Assembly (NCBI GenBank): GCA_023386835.1
Contig: JAEWIY010000167.1
Coordinates: forward strand, 1 to 42,640
Source: Verrucomicrobiota bacterium
Lineage (GTDB): Bacteria > Verrucomicrobiota > Verrucomicrobiia > Opitutales > Opitutaceae
Direction of reading: 5' to 3'
DNA: 42,640 bases
The notes below the pieces were generated by a model, which worked only from the letters and a program-made list of their open reading frames with translations, was not told the DNA's origin and searched no databases. Shown here one piece after another: positions 30,465 to 39,311 of this stretch. Position numbers and translations under genes: made by a program. Position 1 is the first letter of the stretch, and each line of letters opens with the position of its first letter.

Positions 30465-31109
30465 GTGCCGGTCTCTCGCTTAATTCTGTTCGACTGCGAC
30501 AGCACCCTCAGTGCGGTCGAAGGCATCGACGAACTCGCGCGCGGGCGTGGTCCCGAACTGTTCACCGCGGTTGAAGCGATGACGAATGCCGCGATGGAAG
30601 GGCGCATCTCGGTCGAATCGGTCTTCGGCCAGCGACTCGAGATCATCCGGCCGCGGCGCCAGGACGTGGAAGCGATCGGTCGCCGTTATTTGGAGACGGT
30701 GGAGCCGACCGCGCGGGAGACCGTCGCCAAACTTCGTGAGGCCGGCTGGACGCCTGTGATCGTGAGCGGAGGCTTCCGATCGGCGATTCGCCCCTTGGCG
30801 GATCATCTGGGCATTGAACGCGTGGAGGCGGTGGATTTGCACTTCGATCCCTCGGGCGAGTACCGCGGTTTCGACGAGGCGTACCCGACCACGCGTTCCG
30901 GAGGAAAACCCGTCGTGGTTCGGCGCCTACGCGAGGAACTTTCCCCGAAGCGTGTCGTCATGGTGGGCGACGGTGTCAGTGACCTCGAAGCCAAACCCGA
31001 GGTGGACTTGTTCGTCGGTTTCGGCCGGTACGCGGAGCGAGCCCGGGTGAAACACGAAGCCCATCACTTTATTCGTTCCCTGGCTGAGTTACCCTCGTTG
31101 CTCGGCTGA
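30465..31109 (+). CDS. HAD-family phosphatase, phosphoserine phosphatase-like (SerB)
   Basis: This 214-residue phosphatase has motif I RLILFDCDSTLSAVEGIDEL (nucleophile D10, acid D12), motif II PVIVSGGFRSAIRPLADHLG and motif III VVMVGDGVSDLEAK (D169, D173). Spacing and the E after DSTL fit phosphoserine phosphatase, the last step of serine synthesis, though related HAD enzymes act on other phosphates. The GTG at 30465 is needed to include the whole first strand. It follows a strong terminator, so it must have its own promoter. Confidence 0.87.
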   Translation: MPVSRLILFDCDSTLSAVEGIDELARGRGPELFTAVEAMTNAAMEGRISVESVFGQRLEIIRPRRQDVEAIGRRYLETVEPTARETVAKLREAGWTPVIVSGGFRSAIRPLADHLGIERVEAVDLHFDPSGEYRGFDEAYPTTRSGGKPVVVRRLREELSPKRVVMVGDGVSDLEAKPEVDLFVGFGRYAERARVKHEAHHFIRSLAELPSLLG

Positions 31110-31115
31110 AATCGC

Positions 31116-31134
31116 GGGCCGCCGGGCGCGGCCC
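31116..31134. terminator. GC hairpin between serB-like and antiporter genes
   Basis: GGGCCGC and GCGGCCC form a perfect 7-base-pair stem with a 5-base loop. It has no T tract. It may end serB-like transcription with Rho or reduce read-through into the antiporter gene. Confidence 0.4.
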
Positions 31135-31139
31135 TGCTC

Positions 31140-32699
31140 ATGCTACCCATGCTTTCCTTTCCACCCATGCGTGTTCGCGGCCTCTTCTTCCTTCTGACTC
31201 TATTCCTGTTCCCGGTTGCCACCGGTTTTTCCGCCGCCCCGGCGGAGGGACCGGTGGAACCTTTCCCGCTTCCGCTCGAGACGTACGCGGCCGCTGAACA
31301 GGGCGCATCGCTCGTCCAGATCTTGAAGCATCGCGTGCAGGTCGAGCCGTTCAACCTGGTGGCGTCGATCATTTTCCTGCTCGCGATCATCCACACGTTC
31401 CTGACGGCCAAGTTCCGGCACTGGGCCCACGAGGTGGAGGAGGCGCACGCCGCCCATCTCAAGGCCGGCCGGAAAGGAACGGACTATGACGACGACGGCT
31501 CCCGGGACGAGGTGAGCTTCAAGGGACAGATCCTGCACTTCCTCGGTGAAGTCGAGGCGGTATTCGGGATCTGGGTACTCGCGCTGGCCGGCGCGATCGT
31601 CTGGTTCAAGGGCTGGCACACCGTGGTCGAATACATCGGTCACAGCGTCAACTTCACCGAACCGATGTTCGTGGTCGTGATCATGGCGCTGGCTTCCACC
31701 CGGCCGGTGCTGCGCTTTGCGGAGCAATGCCTGCGCGCGATCGCCTCGATCGGGCGCGGCAGTGTGGCGGCCTGGTGGCTGTCGATCCTGATTGTTGGCC
31801 CGATCCTCGGTTCCTTCATCACCGAGCCCGCCGCGATGACGATCTCCGCGCTCCTGCTGGCCCGGATGTTCTACGACCTGCGCCCGTCACCCCGCTTCGC
31901 TTACGCGACGATCGGTTTGCTGTTCGTCAACGTGTCGGTTGGCGGCACCCTCACGCACTTCGCGGCGCCGCCGGTGCTGATGGTCGCTGGCCCATGGGGT
32001 TGGGACATTGTCTACATGCTGACGCACTTTGGTTGGAAGGCATTGCTTGGAATCGTCGCCGCCACCGTGCTGTACTTCCTCATCTTCCGGGGTGAATTCG
32101 CCGCGATGGAAGCGAACAAGCGTGCGGCGACCGGACAGGCCAAGAACGATCCGGAACGCGGTCGGGCGCCGGTGCCGGCTTGGATCACGGTGGTGCAGAT
32201 CGGATTCATGGCCTTCACCGTGTTTGTGGCGCACTATCCGGCGCTCTTCATTGGCGGCTTCCTCTTCTTCCTCGCCTTCGCTCAGGCGACCGCGCACCAC
32301 CAGAGCCGGCTCGACCTGAAGCCGCCGATGTTGGTGGGCTTCTTCCTCGCCGGGCTCGTCACTCATGGCGGCCTCCAGGGCTGGTGGATCGAACCGGTGC
32401 TGAAGAGCCTGACGGAGCTGCCGCTCTTCATTGGGGCGACGGTGCTGACCGCATTCAACGACAACGCCGCGATCACCTACCTCGCCACGTTGGTGCCGGG
32501 CTTCACGGACTCGCTCAAGTACGCGGTCGTCGCTGGTGCGGTGACGGGTGGTGGTCTGACCGTAATCGCCAATGCCCCGAATCCCGCCGGCCAGTCCATC
32601 CTGCAGCGCTATTTCCCGGCGGGTGTGTCGCCGCTTGGCTTGTTGGCCGGCGCGCTGATCCCGACGGTGATCATGGCGCTGATGTTCATCCTGCTCTGA
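31140..32699 (+). CDS. Putative Na+/H+ antiporter (PF07399-type)
   Basis: This 519-residue inner-membrane protein has an N-terminal signal-like helix (VRGLFFLLTLFLFPVATGFS). Around ten more membrane helices follow, with an acidic hydrophilic loop after the first (HEVEEAHAAHLKAGRKGTDY). Motifs of the putative sodium/proton antiporter family include FITEPAAMTISALLLARMFY, FVNVSVGGTLTHFAAPPVLM, FFLAGLVTHGGLQGWW and TAFNDNAAITYLATLVPG, ending with TVIANAPNPAGQSILQRYFP. Half-helix repeats rich in G, P, N and T are typical of the Ion-Transporter superfamily. Starts at 31149 or 31167 are also possible; the last (MRVRGLFF) gives the neatest signal segment. Confidence 0.88.
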   Translation: MLPMLSFPPMRVRGLFFLLTLFLFPVATGFSAAPAEGPVEPFPLPLETYAAAEQGASLVQILKHRVQVEPFNLVASIIFLLAIIHTFLTAKFRHWAHEVEEAHAAHLKAGRKGTDYDDDGSRDEVSFKGQILHFLGEVEAVFGIWVLALAGAIVWFKGWHTVVEYIGHSVNFTEPMFVVVIMALASTRPVLRFAEQCLRAIASIGRGSVAAWWLSILIVGPILGSFITEPAAMTISALLLARMFYDLRPSPRFAYATIGLLFVNVSVGGTLTHFAAPPVLMVAGPWGWDIVYMLTHFGWKALLGIVAATVLYFLIFRGEFAAMEANKRAATGQAKNDPERGRAPVPAWITVVQIGFMAFTVFVAHYPALFIGGFLFFLAFAQATAHHQSRLDLKPPMLVGFFLAGLVTHGGLQGWWIEPVLKSLTELPLFIGATVLTAFNDNAAITYLATLVPGFTDSLKYAVVAGAVTGGGLTVIANAPNPAGQSILQRYFPAGVSPLGLLAGALIPTVIMALMFILL

Positions 32700-32704
32700 A
32701 CGCC

Positions 32705-32725
32705 GCCGGCGCTTCGGGCGCCGGC
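32705..32725. terminator. Hairpin between convergent antiporter and hydrolase genes
   Basis: GCCGGCGC TTCGG GCGCCGGC is an 8-base-pair perfect stem lying five bases after the antiporter stop, in the gap between two convergent genes. It lacks a T tract on both strands, so a bidirectional Rho-aided terminator is the likeliest reading. Confidence 0.55.
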
Positions 32726-32743
32726 CGGAAAGTTGGCCGCTTC

Positions 32744-33922
32744 TCACTCCGGCTCCGCCCGCACCGACAGCGGGGGCGCCGGAGTTTCATTGAGAGCGGC
32801 CCGGGGAAACGCCTCATGACGCTGCTGTGCCTCCCGTAGCGCCGCGTACGAGGGCAAGTGCAACTCGCGCGCCAGGCGCCCGTCTCGCGCAACGAGGTCC
32901 CATAACCCCATGCGCACCCACGTGTCGGGCTCGTGCCACTCCGGCATTCCCAACACGGGGTAGAGGCAGACGCCGCGCAAGGGCAGGCCGAGCGAAAGTG
33001 CACGCTCCGCTTCCGTGCCAATGCAGCGCAACCACTGGGGACGCATGTCGCCGACATGAGCAGTCTCGGTCAGCAGGATCTCCGCGCCGTAACGCTCCCA
33101 CACCCGTTGCAACAGCTCCGAAATCGGGAGGCGTCGCGGATCGTCGAGAGCCAGGGGTGTTTCCTCGCGGCCCATTTCCCATTCGTTGGTCCAGTAGTAG
33201 TTGACGCCGACGATGTCGAGGTGGCCTAGGCTGCCACCAAGTTCTGGATACAGGCGACCGGAGAGCATGTCCCAGCTCTCAAAGACGGCGTTGAAGTTGA
33301 AGTCCGCCGCCTCCGCGGTCAGGTCCGGGCGGTCGAACGGCGGGACGATGTTGCAGATCGGATCAACATTGACGATGCGTGCGCCCGGGACGGCGGCGCG
33401 GATCGCGTCGATACCGGCGATGGCCGCGCGGATCAGTGCAATCTTGAGGTCGCGCCCACAGCCGGTTCGGTGCGGCGCAAAACGCGCCGCGTCACCAGCG
33501 GCCCACGCGAGGAACGAGGGCTCGTTGACGGGCGTGAAGTAGTGCGGGCCACAATGGCCGTGGGAAAGATGCTTCGCGGCGGCGTGACAGTAGTCCGCGA
33601 AGCGGCGCGTGAACTCCTCCGAGAATGGATCGAGCTCGGCCGGATAACCATAATGAAAGAGGTCCCAGATCACCTCGACGCCGTGGTGCCGGCTGGCCTC
33701 GAGCATGGGATTGACACTGCGGAAGTCGTATCGACCCTCTTGATCGACCACCGGCCATCGCACCGCCTCCCGCGCGGCAAGTAGGCCGACATCCCTCAGC
33801 CGCTGGTAGTCCTCATGCACATACCGGTCGTGCTGTGTGGACGCAATCTGATCGATCCAACGGTGCCCGCGGTTCCAACCGCACGTTCCCTCGAAGCCGG
33901 CGAAATAGAAGCTCTTGAACAT
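32744..33922 (-). CDS. Clan GH-A glycoside hydrolase, GH1-like (first of a tandem pair)
   Basis: This 392-residue TIM-barrel protein resembles the N-terminal part of 'family 1 glycosylhydrolase' proteins. The acid/base glutamate is E134 in HYFTPVNEPSFLAW and the nucleophile E286 in EILLTETAHVGD, both at strand ends as expected. It begins FYFAGFEGTCGWNRGHRWID, a start often seen in hydrolases acting on unknown sugars. There is no signal peptide, so it should be cytoplasmic. It shares the barrel layout and motifs of the protein encoded just upstream (33977-35311); the two are diverged paralogues. Substrate unknown. Confidence 0.82.
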   Translation of the reverse strand: MFKSFYFAGFEGTCGWNRGHRWIDQIASTQHDRYVHEDYQRLRDVGLLAAREAVRWPVVDQEGRYDFRSVNPMLEASRHHGVEVIWDLFHYGYPAELDPFSEEFTRRFADYCHAAAKHLSHGHCGPHYFTPVNEPSFLAWAAGDAARFAPHRTGCGRDLKIALIRAAIAGIDAIRAAVPGARIVNVDPICNIVPPFDRPDLTAEAADFNFNAVFESWDMLSGRLYPELGGSLGHLDIVGVNYYWTNEWEMGREETPLALDDPRRLPISELLQRVWERYGAEILLTETAHVGDMRPQWLRCIGTEAERALSLGLPLRGVCLYPVLGMPEWHEPDTWVRMGLWDLVARDGRLARELHLPSYAALREAQQRHEAFPRAALNETPAPPLSVRAEPE

Positions 33923-33976
33923 GCGACGAACGGTTTCGCCGCGGCCCTGGCGAAGTACCCTGACCGCAACGGCGGC

Positions 33977-35311
33977 TCATCGGACCGGGTCGATGGTGGT
34001 GGGTTCTGAAGAATCGCCGGTAATGGGGGCGGACTCGGGCGTGCCGCTCAGGAATTCTCCCATGGCGGCCTCTGGCGTCGAGCGACAACAGAGTTGATAC
34101 GCGGCGACCAGCGGAGTCGGTTGACGCTCGAAGGCCTCATCGAGGTCCCAGAGACCCATTTGCTTCAGGTAGTACGCTGGCTCACGGGTGCCCTGCCGAT
34201 AGGCCCAGGTAACCAACGCAAACAGCGGCCACCAGGTGTAACCCACAAGCGGGACGCCGGCGCGTCGGGCGGATACCGTCGACGAGATGGAATCCTGCAG
34301 CCACGCCATGCGCCGCGGAACGGAGCCGACCGACGCCGTTTCGGACACAAACACGGGTGCGTCGTACCGTTCCGAATACATCCGAGCCAGTCGCTCCACG
34401 ATCGTTCCGTCCGCGTAAGGCATGCGCAGGCGCAGGCGTCCCGCGCTGGTGCGCTGCAGGATCTTGCGCGAGAACATCGGATAGAGGTTGATGCCGATGA
34501 GCGGGAGCGGGATCGCACGTTCCTGAAACCAGGCGAGGGCCTCATCCGGCATGCCGTGGCGCCGCAGCCACGGTGTCAGCGGATGAGAGGAACCAACCCG
34601 GCCGCTGATCAGGTCGAGCGCCAGGAACACCATCTCCTGTCGCTGCTGCACCTCGCTCGCGAGCGCCGGGTCAGGCGACTCATACAGGTCCGTCGCGTCC
34701 ACGTGCACCGGCAGGATCTCGGGATCGACGCCTTCGAGCGCCCGGACGGTCTCCACAATGCCGCGACACACGCCGGCCATCACCGCCACAAAGCCACGCC
34801 AGCCCCGCCGGAACGGCGGCCACCAGCCGATGCGACCGCAGTACCAGGCCGTGATCCGCGGCTCATTGAGCGGAGTGTAGGCGTGGATACGGCCGCGATA
34901 ACGCTCGGCCACGCGCGTAGCGTATTCCGCCATGTAACGCGGAAAATCGGGATGAAGGTATGCGCCCTCGATCCAGCCCGGCAGCCCGTAATGCACGAGG
35001 TCCACGATCGGTTCGATCTTCAGATCCAGCAGCCGCTGCAGCGCCCGATCAGACCATTCCCAATCCCAGACGCCCGGCCGCGGATTAATGCGATGCCAGG
35101 GCAGGCCATAGCGGGCGGCGCTCACGCCCAGCTCCGCCATCAACCCTAGGTCCGCGTGCCAGCGTTCGTAGTGCTGGGTCAGCTCGTACTCATCCAGCGT
35201 GCGCCCGGTTTTCGGCCACGGTTCAGTGATAAAGGTGTCCTCGATTCCCGTGGCCCAGAAGAAGGTTCCGGGTTCGCGCAGTCGAGCGACTGAACTGCGG
35301 CGCAGGAGCAT
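33977..35311 (-). CDS. Clan GH-A glycoside hydrolase, GH1-like (second of a tandem pair)
   Basis: This 444-residue hydrolase-like protein begins TFFWATGIEDTFITEPWPKT. The acid/base is E150 in AYTPLNEPRITAWYCGRIGW and the nucleophile E324 in APVFVSETASVGS. SAARYGLPWHRINPRPGVWD and VDLVHYGLPGWI are GH1-like strand motifs. The last 30 residues are Ser/Pro/Thr-rich and likely disordered. No signal peptide is seen. It starts 6 bases after the GH2 gene stop, so these are one transcript. It may act after the GH2 enzyme on an oligosaccharide or glycoside; this is inference. Confidence 0.82.
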   Translation of the reverse strand: MLLRRSSVARLREPGTFFWATGIEDTFITEPWPKTGRTLDEYELTQHYERWHADLGLMAELGVSAARYGLPWHRINPRPGVWDWEWSDRALQRLLDLKIEPIVDLVHYGLPGWIEGAYLHPDFPRYMAEYATRVAERYRGRIHAYTPLNEPRITAWYCGRIGWWPPFRRGWRGFVAVMAGVCRGIVETVRALEGVDPEILPVHVDATDLYESPDPALASEVQQRQEMVFLALDLISGRVGSSHPLTPWLRRHGMPDEALAWFQERAIPLPLIGINLYPMFSRKILQRTSAGRLRLRMPYADGTIVERLARMYSERYDAPVFVSETASVGSVPRRMAWLQDSISSTVSARRAGVPLVGYTWWPLFALVTWAYRQGTREPAYYLKQMGLWDLDEAFERQPTPLVAAYQLCCRSTPEAAMGEFLSGTPESAPITGDSSEPTTIDPVR

Positions 35312-35317
35312 GATGCC

Positions 35318-38143
35318 TCACCCTTGTTCCCACTCGACCACCAAGGTCGGTCCGATCGGATAACGGCCGCAGTCCGCATCGTAAACAGCGAGGCCGCCCG
35401 GGGGGCCTTCACGATCGGGGACGCCGCAACGGAAGCGCCACGGTTGGTCGCCCGCCGCGTCCGCGACTTGTTGCAACAAGGCACCCTCCAATGCCGTCCG
35501 CACGAGGTAGCCGTAGGCTCCGCGGCCGCCGCGCAGGTAGCTCAGCGCCCCCCGCGTGTCGTGCGGATGATCGGGCAGGATGCTGCGGTGCACGGGCACG
35601 TCGTTGATCAACAGCTCGAAGCGGGTGGGGAAGCGGTGGCTGTCCGTCTGCGGCGTATCCAGCCGCCGGGCCGAGACCTCGACCAGTACACGGATGCGCC
35701 GCGCTTCACGCGCGCGGCGCAGTTCCTCGTCGGCAAACTCCCACTGGAAAAAACCGGAGCCGTGGCCGTGGCAGGCTCCGCTCGCCTGGGCCTCTTCCCG
35801 CGTCGACTCACCTTCAGTCCAACCCGAAGCCGACCAGTTCTGCACGCGTCGGCGCAGCACCAGCGTCGGGCCGCGTTCCTCTCGTTCTGGCGGCAGATCG
35901 TGTCCGACGAGGTGTTGGACGAAGTTGCTCGCGACCGTCTGCCCGTCCGCCGTCACCGCCGCCACCGCCAGGGTACACAGCATCGGCGTTTCCGGTGCGG
36001 TGAGTTCTAGCCGCCGCGCGAGTTCGACCCGGTGATGCCGGAACGGAATCTTGGCCCGGCCGCGGAAAAGTTGCGGGTGCTCCGTGCCCAGCGTATCCAT
36101 GCCTGAATACAGCCAGTGCAGCGTCACCCCTTCGCGGCGCCGCCGGGAAAAATGGGAGGACATCACGTCCACGGCCACGATCGCGCCGGGGTCGATCCGG
36201 CTGATCGGGGGCGAATCCATCGGGAGAGTATCGCCCTGGTTGATGATCGTGGGCGCGTAGCCGAATTCCTTCGGCGTCCGGTCGTAGTTGAGGAAGCCAT
36301 TGTACTCCCACTCAACGTCCGTCAGCTCCGTGTAGATGTAGGCGGAGAGCTGGCGGTGGCGACGAAGCTCGTTCGTCAGGAATTTGAAGCTCCAACTGAC
36401 GTCCCGGTCGCCGTCCAGTGCGCCGACGCCGCCGTATTCACTGTTGATCAAGGGGGCGTCCTGCTGCTGCCGGCCTTCGATATAGTTGAAGTTTGAGCCG
36501 CGGTAGGTCTTCGCCACGACATCCTCGATGTGCGCGCGGGCGCGTTCGTAGTCGTCGATGTAGAAATGCCACGAGTTGATGTCGGTATCCACGTGGCCAT
36601 ACGCCGCGAGGTGCTCCCACACCACCACGCTCATGTCCTCGATCAGGCGCGTGTGGTCGAGCGACTTCGCCAGCTGCCACATCTGATGCACCCACTCAAA
36701 CGATGAGAGGTTGGCGATCTTGTCCGTGCGGGCGGTGAGATCGGCCATGTGCGGCGTGATGACTTTCATCAATTCGGTCTGCCCGCCAAAGCCCCACGTC
36801 TCGTTGAAGATGCACCAGGAGATGATCGAGGGGTGGTTGAAGTCCCGCTTGAACCCGAGCCGCATCATCTGCTCAAAACGCTCCCGCCCCAGCGGGGTGT
36901 CGCCGCCTTCGCCGAAATTGGGGAAATCCTGCATCAGCAGGATGCCCAGCGTATCCGCGTAGTAGAGCAGGATCGGGTCATCGAGCTTGATGTGGATGCG
37001 CAGGAAGTCGAAACCGGCTTCCCGGGCGACCATGATGTCATTGCGCAGCGTGCGGGCATCACGCGCGGTGTAGACTCCATCGGGGTGGTAGCTCTGGTAG
37101 AGCGCGCCGCGCAGGTAGATCGGCTTGTTGTTGAGGCAGAGCATCGCCGGGCCGATCCCATCGGCTGACGGCGTGGTGCTGATTTTGCGCATGCCGAAGT
37201 AGCCGCGCACCTCATCCCATTCCTCATCTTCCGGCCCTTTCAGATGAAACGAGACATGGTAGAGCTTGGGATCACTCGTGTCCCACAGGCTGAGCGGGTA
37301 GATCTCGGCGTCTCCGTCGGCCCGTCCGCTGTGAACGGGTAACACAATTTCATGCGGCGGGGCCTCCGGTGGTATGATCTCCACGGTGACACTCGCTTCG
37401 CCCGAGAGACCTTCGCAGAAGACCTCGAAGCGAACCCGGCCTTCGTCGATGTCGGGAATGATGCGGAAGGAGTCGATGTACCGCGCCGCGCGCGGCTCGA
37501 TGAAGACCGTCTGCCAGATGCCGCTGGTCGTGGTGTACCACCCCCACTGTTTGCCGACCGGCTGCTCGCGATTGTCCATCGGGTCCTCCACGCGGAAGAC
37601 GAGCAGCGCATGCCGGCCGCCGGAGTCGTCCCTGGCAGGCTCCAGCGCGTCGGTCAGGTCGAGCTCGATCGGTACGTAGCCGCCTTCGTGTCGGCCGATG
37701 TGCACGCCGTTGCACCAGACGTCGGTGAAGAAGTCGGCCGCGCCAATGGTGAGGATGACCCGCTTGCCGCGCCAGGCGCCCTTTTCGGGGATGCTGACGT
37801 GCCGACGGTACCAGCCGACCTCGTGTCGCGGCGCCTGGCGGTGGTTTTGCAGGGTGACGCTGACCGGGTCGATGTAGCAGCGTGTGGAGAAGTAATTGTC
37901 GTTCCCCGCGGCGTCGCCTTCACCCCAGGCCGCGAGTGACTCCCAGCAGAAGGGCACGATGATCTGCTCGCGCCATTCCGGTCCGCCAGGCTGGTACCAC
38001 TGCTCGTCCTCGCCGCGACGCTCTTGATCGAAGCGGAACTGCCACGCCCCGTTCAAATTGAGCCAATCCACTCCTTCAACCCGACCTCGCTGGCGATCCG
38101 GCCGCGGGTACTCCGGTCGGGGGATAGACGAACACGGAAACAT
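35318..38143 (-). CDS. Glycoside hydrolase family 2 (beta-galactosidase/beta-glucuronidase type)
   Basis: This 941-residue enzyme has the GH2 sugar-binding domain (WLNLNGAWQFRFDQ, VPFCWESL, GWYRRHVSIPEKGAW, DFFTDVWCNGVHIGRHEGGY). An immunoglobulin-like domain and the TIM barrel follow. The acid/base is E448 in SIISWCIFNETWGFGGQ and the nucleophile E569 in LINSEYGGVGAL. A C-terminal region of about 300 residues contains further beta domains. There is no signal peptide, which suggests intracellular hydrolysis of an imported or internally made glycoside. First of three hydrolase genes, 49 bases after the mutase gene. Distinguishing galactosidase from glucuronidase or mannosidase activity is not possible here. 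Confidence 0.92.
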   Translation of the reverse strand: MFPCSSIPRPEYPRPDRQRGRVEGVDWLNLNGAWQFRFDQERRGEDEQWYQPGGPEWREQIIVPFCWESLAAWGEGDAAGNDNYFSTRCYIDPVSVTLQNHRQAPRHEVGWYRRHVSIPEKGAWRGKRVILTIGAADFFTDVWCNGVHIGRHEGGYVPIELDLTDALEPARDDSGGRHALLVFRVEDPMDNREQPVGKQWGWYTTTSGIWQTVFIEPRAARYIDSFRIIPDIDEGRVRFEVFCEGLSGEASVTVEIIPPEAPPHEIVLPVHSGRADGDAEIYPLSLWDTSDPKLYHVSFHLKGPEDEEWDEVRGYFGMRKISTTPSADGIGPAMLCLNNKPIYLRGALYQSYHPDGVYTARDARTLRNDIMVAREAGFDFLRIHIKLDDPILLYYADTLGILLMQDFPNFGEGGDTPLGRERFEQMMRLGFKRDFNHPSIISWCIFNETWGFGGQTELMKVITPHMADLTARTDKIANLSSFEWVHQMWQLAKSLDHTRLIEDMSVVVWEHLAAYGHVDTDINSWHFYIDDYERARAHIEDVVAKTYRGSNFNYIEGRQQQDAPLINSEYGGVGALDGDRDVSWSFKFLTNELRRHRQLSAYIYTELTDVEWEYNGFLNYDRTPKEFGYAPTIINQGDTLPMDSPPISRIDPGAIVAVDVMSSHFSRRRREGVTLHWLYSGMDTLGTEHPQLFRGRAKIPFRHHRVELARRLELTAPETPMLCTLAVAAVTADGQTVASNFVQHLVGHDLPPEREERGPTLVLRRRVQNWSASGWTEGESTREEAQASGACHGHGSGFFQWEFADEELRRAREARRIRVLVEVSARRLDTPQTDSHRFPTRFELLINDVPVHRSILPDHPHDTRGALSYLRGGRGAYGYLVRTALEGALLQQVADAAGDQPWRFRCGVPDREGPPGGLAVYDADCGRYPIGPTLVVEWEQG

Positions 38144-38192
38144 CGAGCCAAAGGACTGAGGGAAAGCGGGGGAGTTCCGCGTTCCCGTCGCT

Positions 38193-39311
38193 TCAGGACG
38201 CGGCGAGCACTTCGCGGCGTTTCAAACCAGCCAGCTTGCCAAACAGGGTCAGCGCCTGCCCGACCACTTGGTCCATGTTGTAGTAGCGATAGGTGGCGAG
38301 GCGGCCGACGAAATGCACATTCGGCGTCTGTTCGGCCAGCAACTGATATTGCTTGTAGAGCGCCGCGTTGTCGGCGCGCGGAATGGGGTAATACGGGTCG
38401 CCCTCGGCGCGCGGGAATTCGTAGACGATGCTCGTCAGCGGATGCTCCTGGCCGGTCAGGTACTTGAACTCCGTGACGCGGGTGTAGGCGTATTCGTTCG
38501 GATAGTTCACCACCGGGGCTGATTGGAAGACCGGGCGGTGATGCGTCTCGTGTTTGAATTCGAGCGAACGGTACGGCAGCTTCCCGTAGCGAAAATCGAA
38601 ATACTCATCGATCGGCCCGGTGAAGATCAGGCGCTCGTGCGGAATGACGTTCTGGATCTCGCGATAGTCCGTGTTCAGCAGGATCTTGATGTTCGGATGA
38701 TCCAGCATGTTCTCGAACATGTGGGTGAACCCCCGCGCCGGCATCGCCTGGTAGGAATCGGTGAAGTACCGGTCGTCGCGATTGTAGCGCACGGGCACGC
38801 GCGCGGTCACCTGCGCGTCGAGCTCCGACGGATCGAGGCCCCACTGTTTGCGCGTGTAGTTGCGGAAGAACTTCTCGTAGAGCTCGCGGCCGACGCCGCT
38901 CACCACCACGTCTTCGGACGTCTGGATCTTTTCCCGTTTCTCCGCCACGGAGGCGAGAAAGCCCCGCATGCCGTTCGCATCGAGATCGAGCCCGTAAAGC
39001 TCGTTCACCGTGTCGAGATTGATGGGAATGGGAACGAGTCGTCCATCCACGCAGGCCCGAACGCGGTGCTGATACTGGCGCCACTCGGTAAACCGCGACA
39101 GGTAATCGAAAATCTCGGCCGAGTTGGTGTGGAAGATGTGCGGTCCGTAGCGATGGATGAGCACACCGTGCTCATTGTAACAATCGTAGGCGTTGCCGCC
39201 AATGTGTGGTCGGCGATCGACCAGCAGCACTTTCTCATCGAAAGCCCGCGCCAGGCGCTCGGCCAGGACGCTGCCGGCGAAGCCAGCTCCAACAATGACG
39301 GTGTCAAACAT
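38193..39311 (-). CDS. glf: UDP-galactopyranose mutase
   Basis: Glf is an FAD enzyme that interconverts UDP-galactopyranose and UDP-galactofuranose, the donor of galactofuranose in surface polysaccharides. The 372-residue protein has the FAD-binding VIVGAGFAGSVLAERLA start, VDRRPHIGGNAYDCYNEHGV, IHRYGPHIFHTN and FFRNYTRKQWGLDPSELDAQ. PVRYNRDDRYFTDSYQAMPA and AEQTPNVHFVGRLATYRYYN with MDQVVGQAL complete the family pattern. Its ATG overlaps the end of the glycosyltransferase gene by 8 bases, so the two are co-translated. Confidence 0.96.
   Translation of the reverse strand: MFDTVIVGAGFAGSVLAERLARAFDEKVLLVDRRPHIGGNAYDCYNEHGVLIHRYGPHIFHTNSAEIFDYLSRFTEWRQYQHRVRACVDGRLVPIPINLDTVNELYGLDLDANGMRGFLASVAEKREKIQTSEDVVVSGVGRELYEKFFRNYTRKQWGLDPSELDAQVTARVPVRYNRDDRYFTDSYQAMPARGFTHMFENMLDHPNIKILLNTDYREIQNVIPHERLIFTGPIDEYFDFRYGKLPYRSLEFKHETHHRPVFQSAPVVNYPNEYAYTRVTEFKYLTGQEHPLTSIVYEFPRAEGDPYYPIPRADNAALYKQYQLLAEQTPNVHFVGRLATYRYYNMDQVVGQALTLFGKLAGLKRREVLAAS

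Noticed and set aside
34094..35149. A 351-codon open frame on the plus strand
   Set aside because: It is antisense to the second GH-A hydrolase and is Arg/His/Gln-rich with no recognisable motif.
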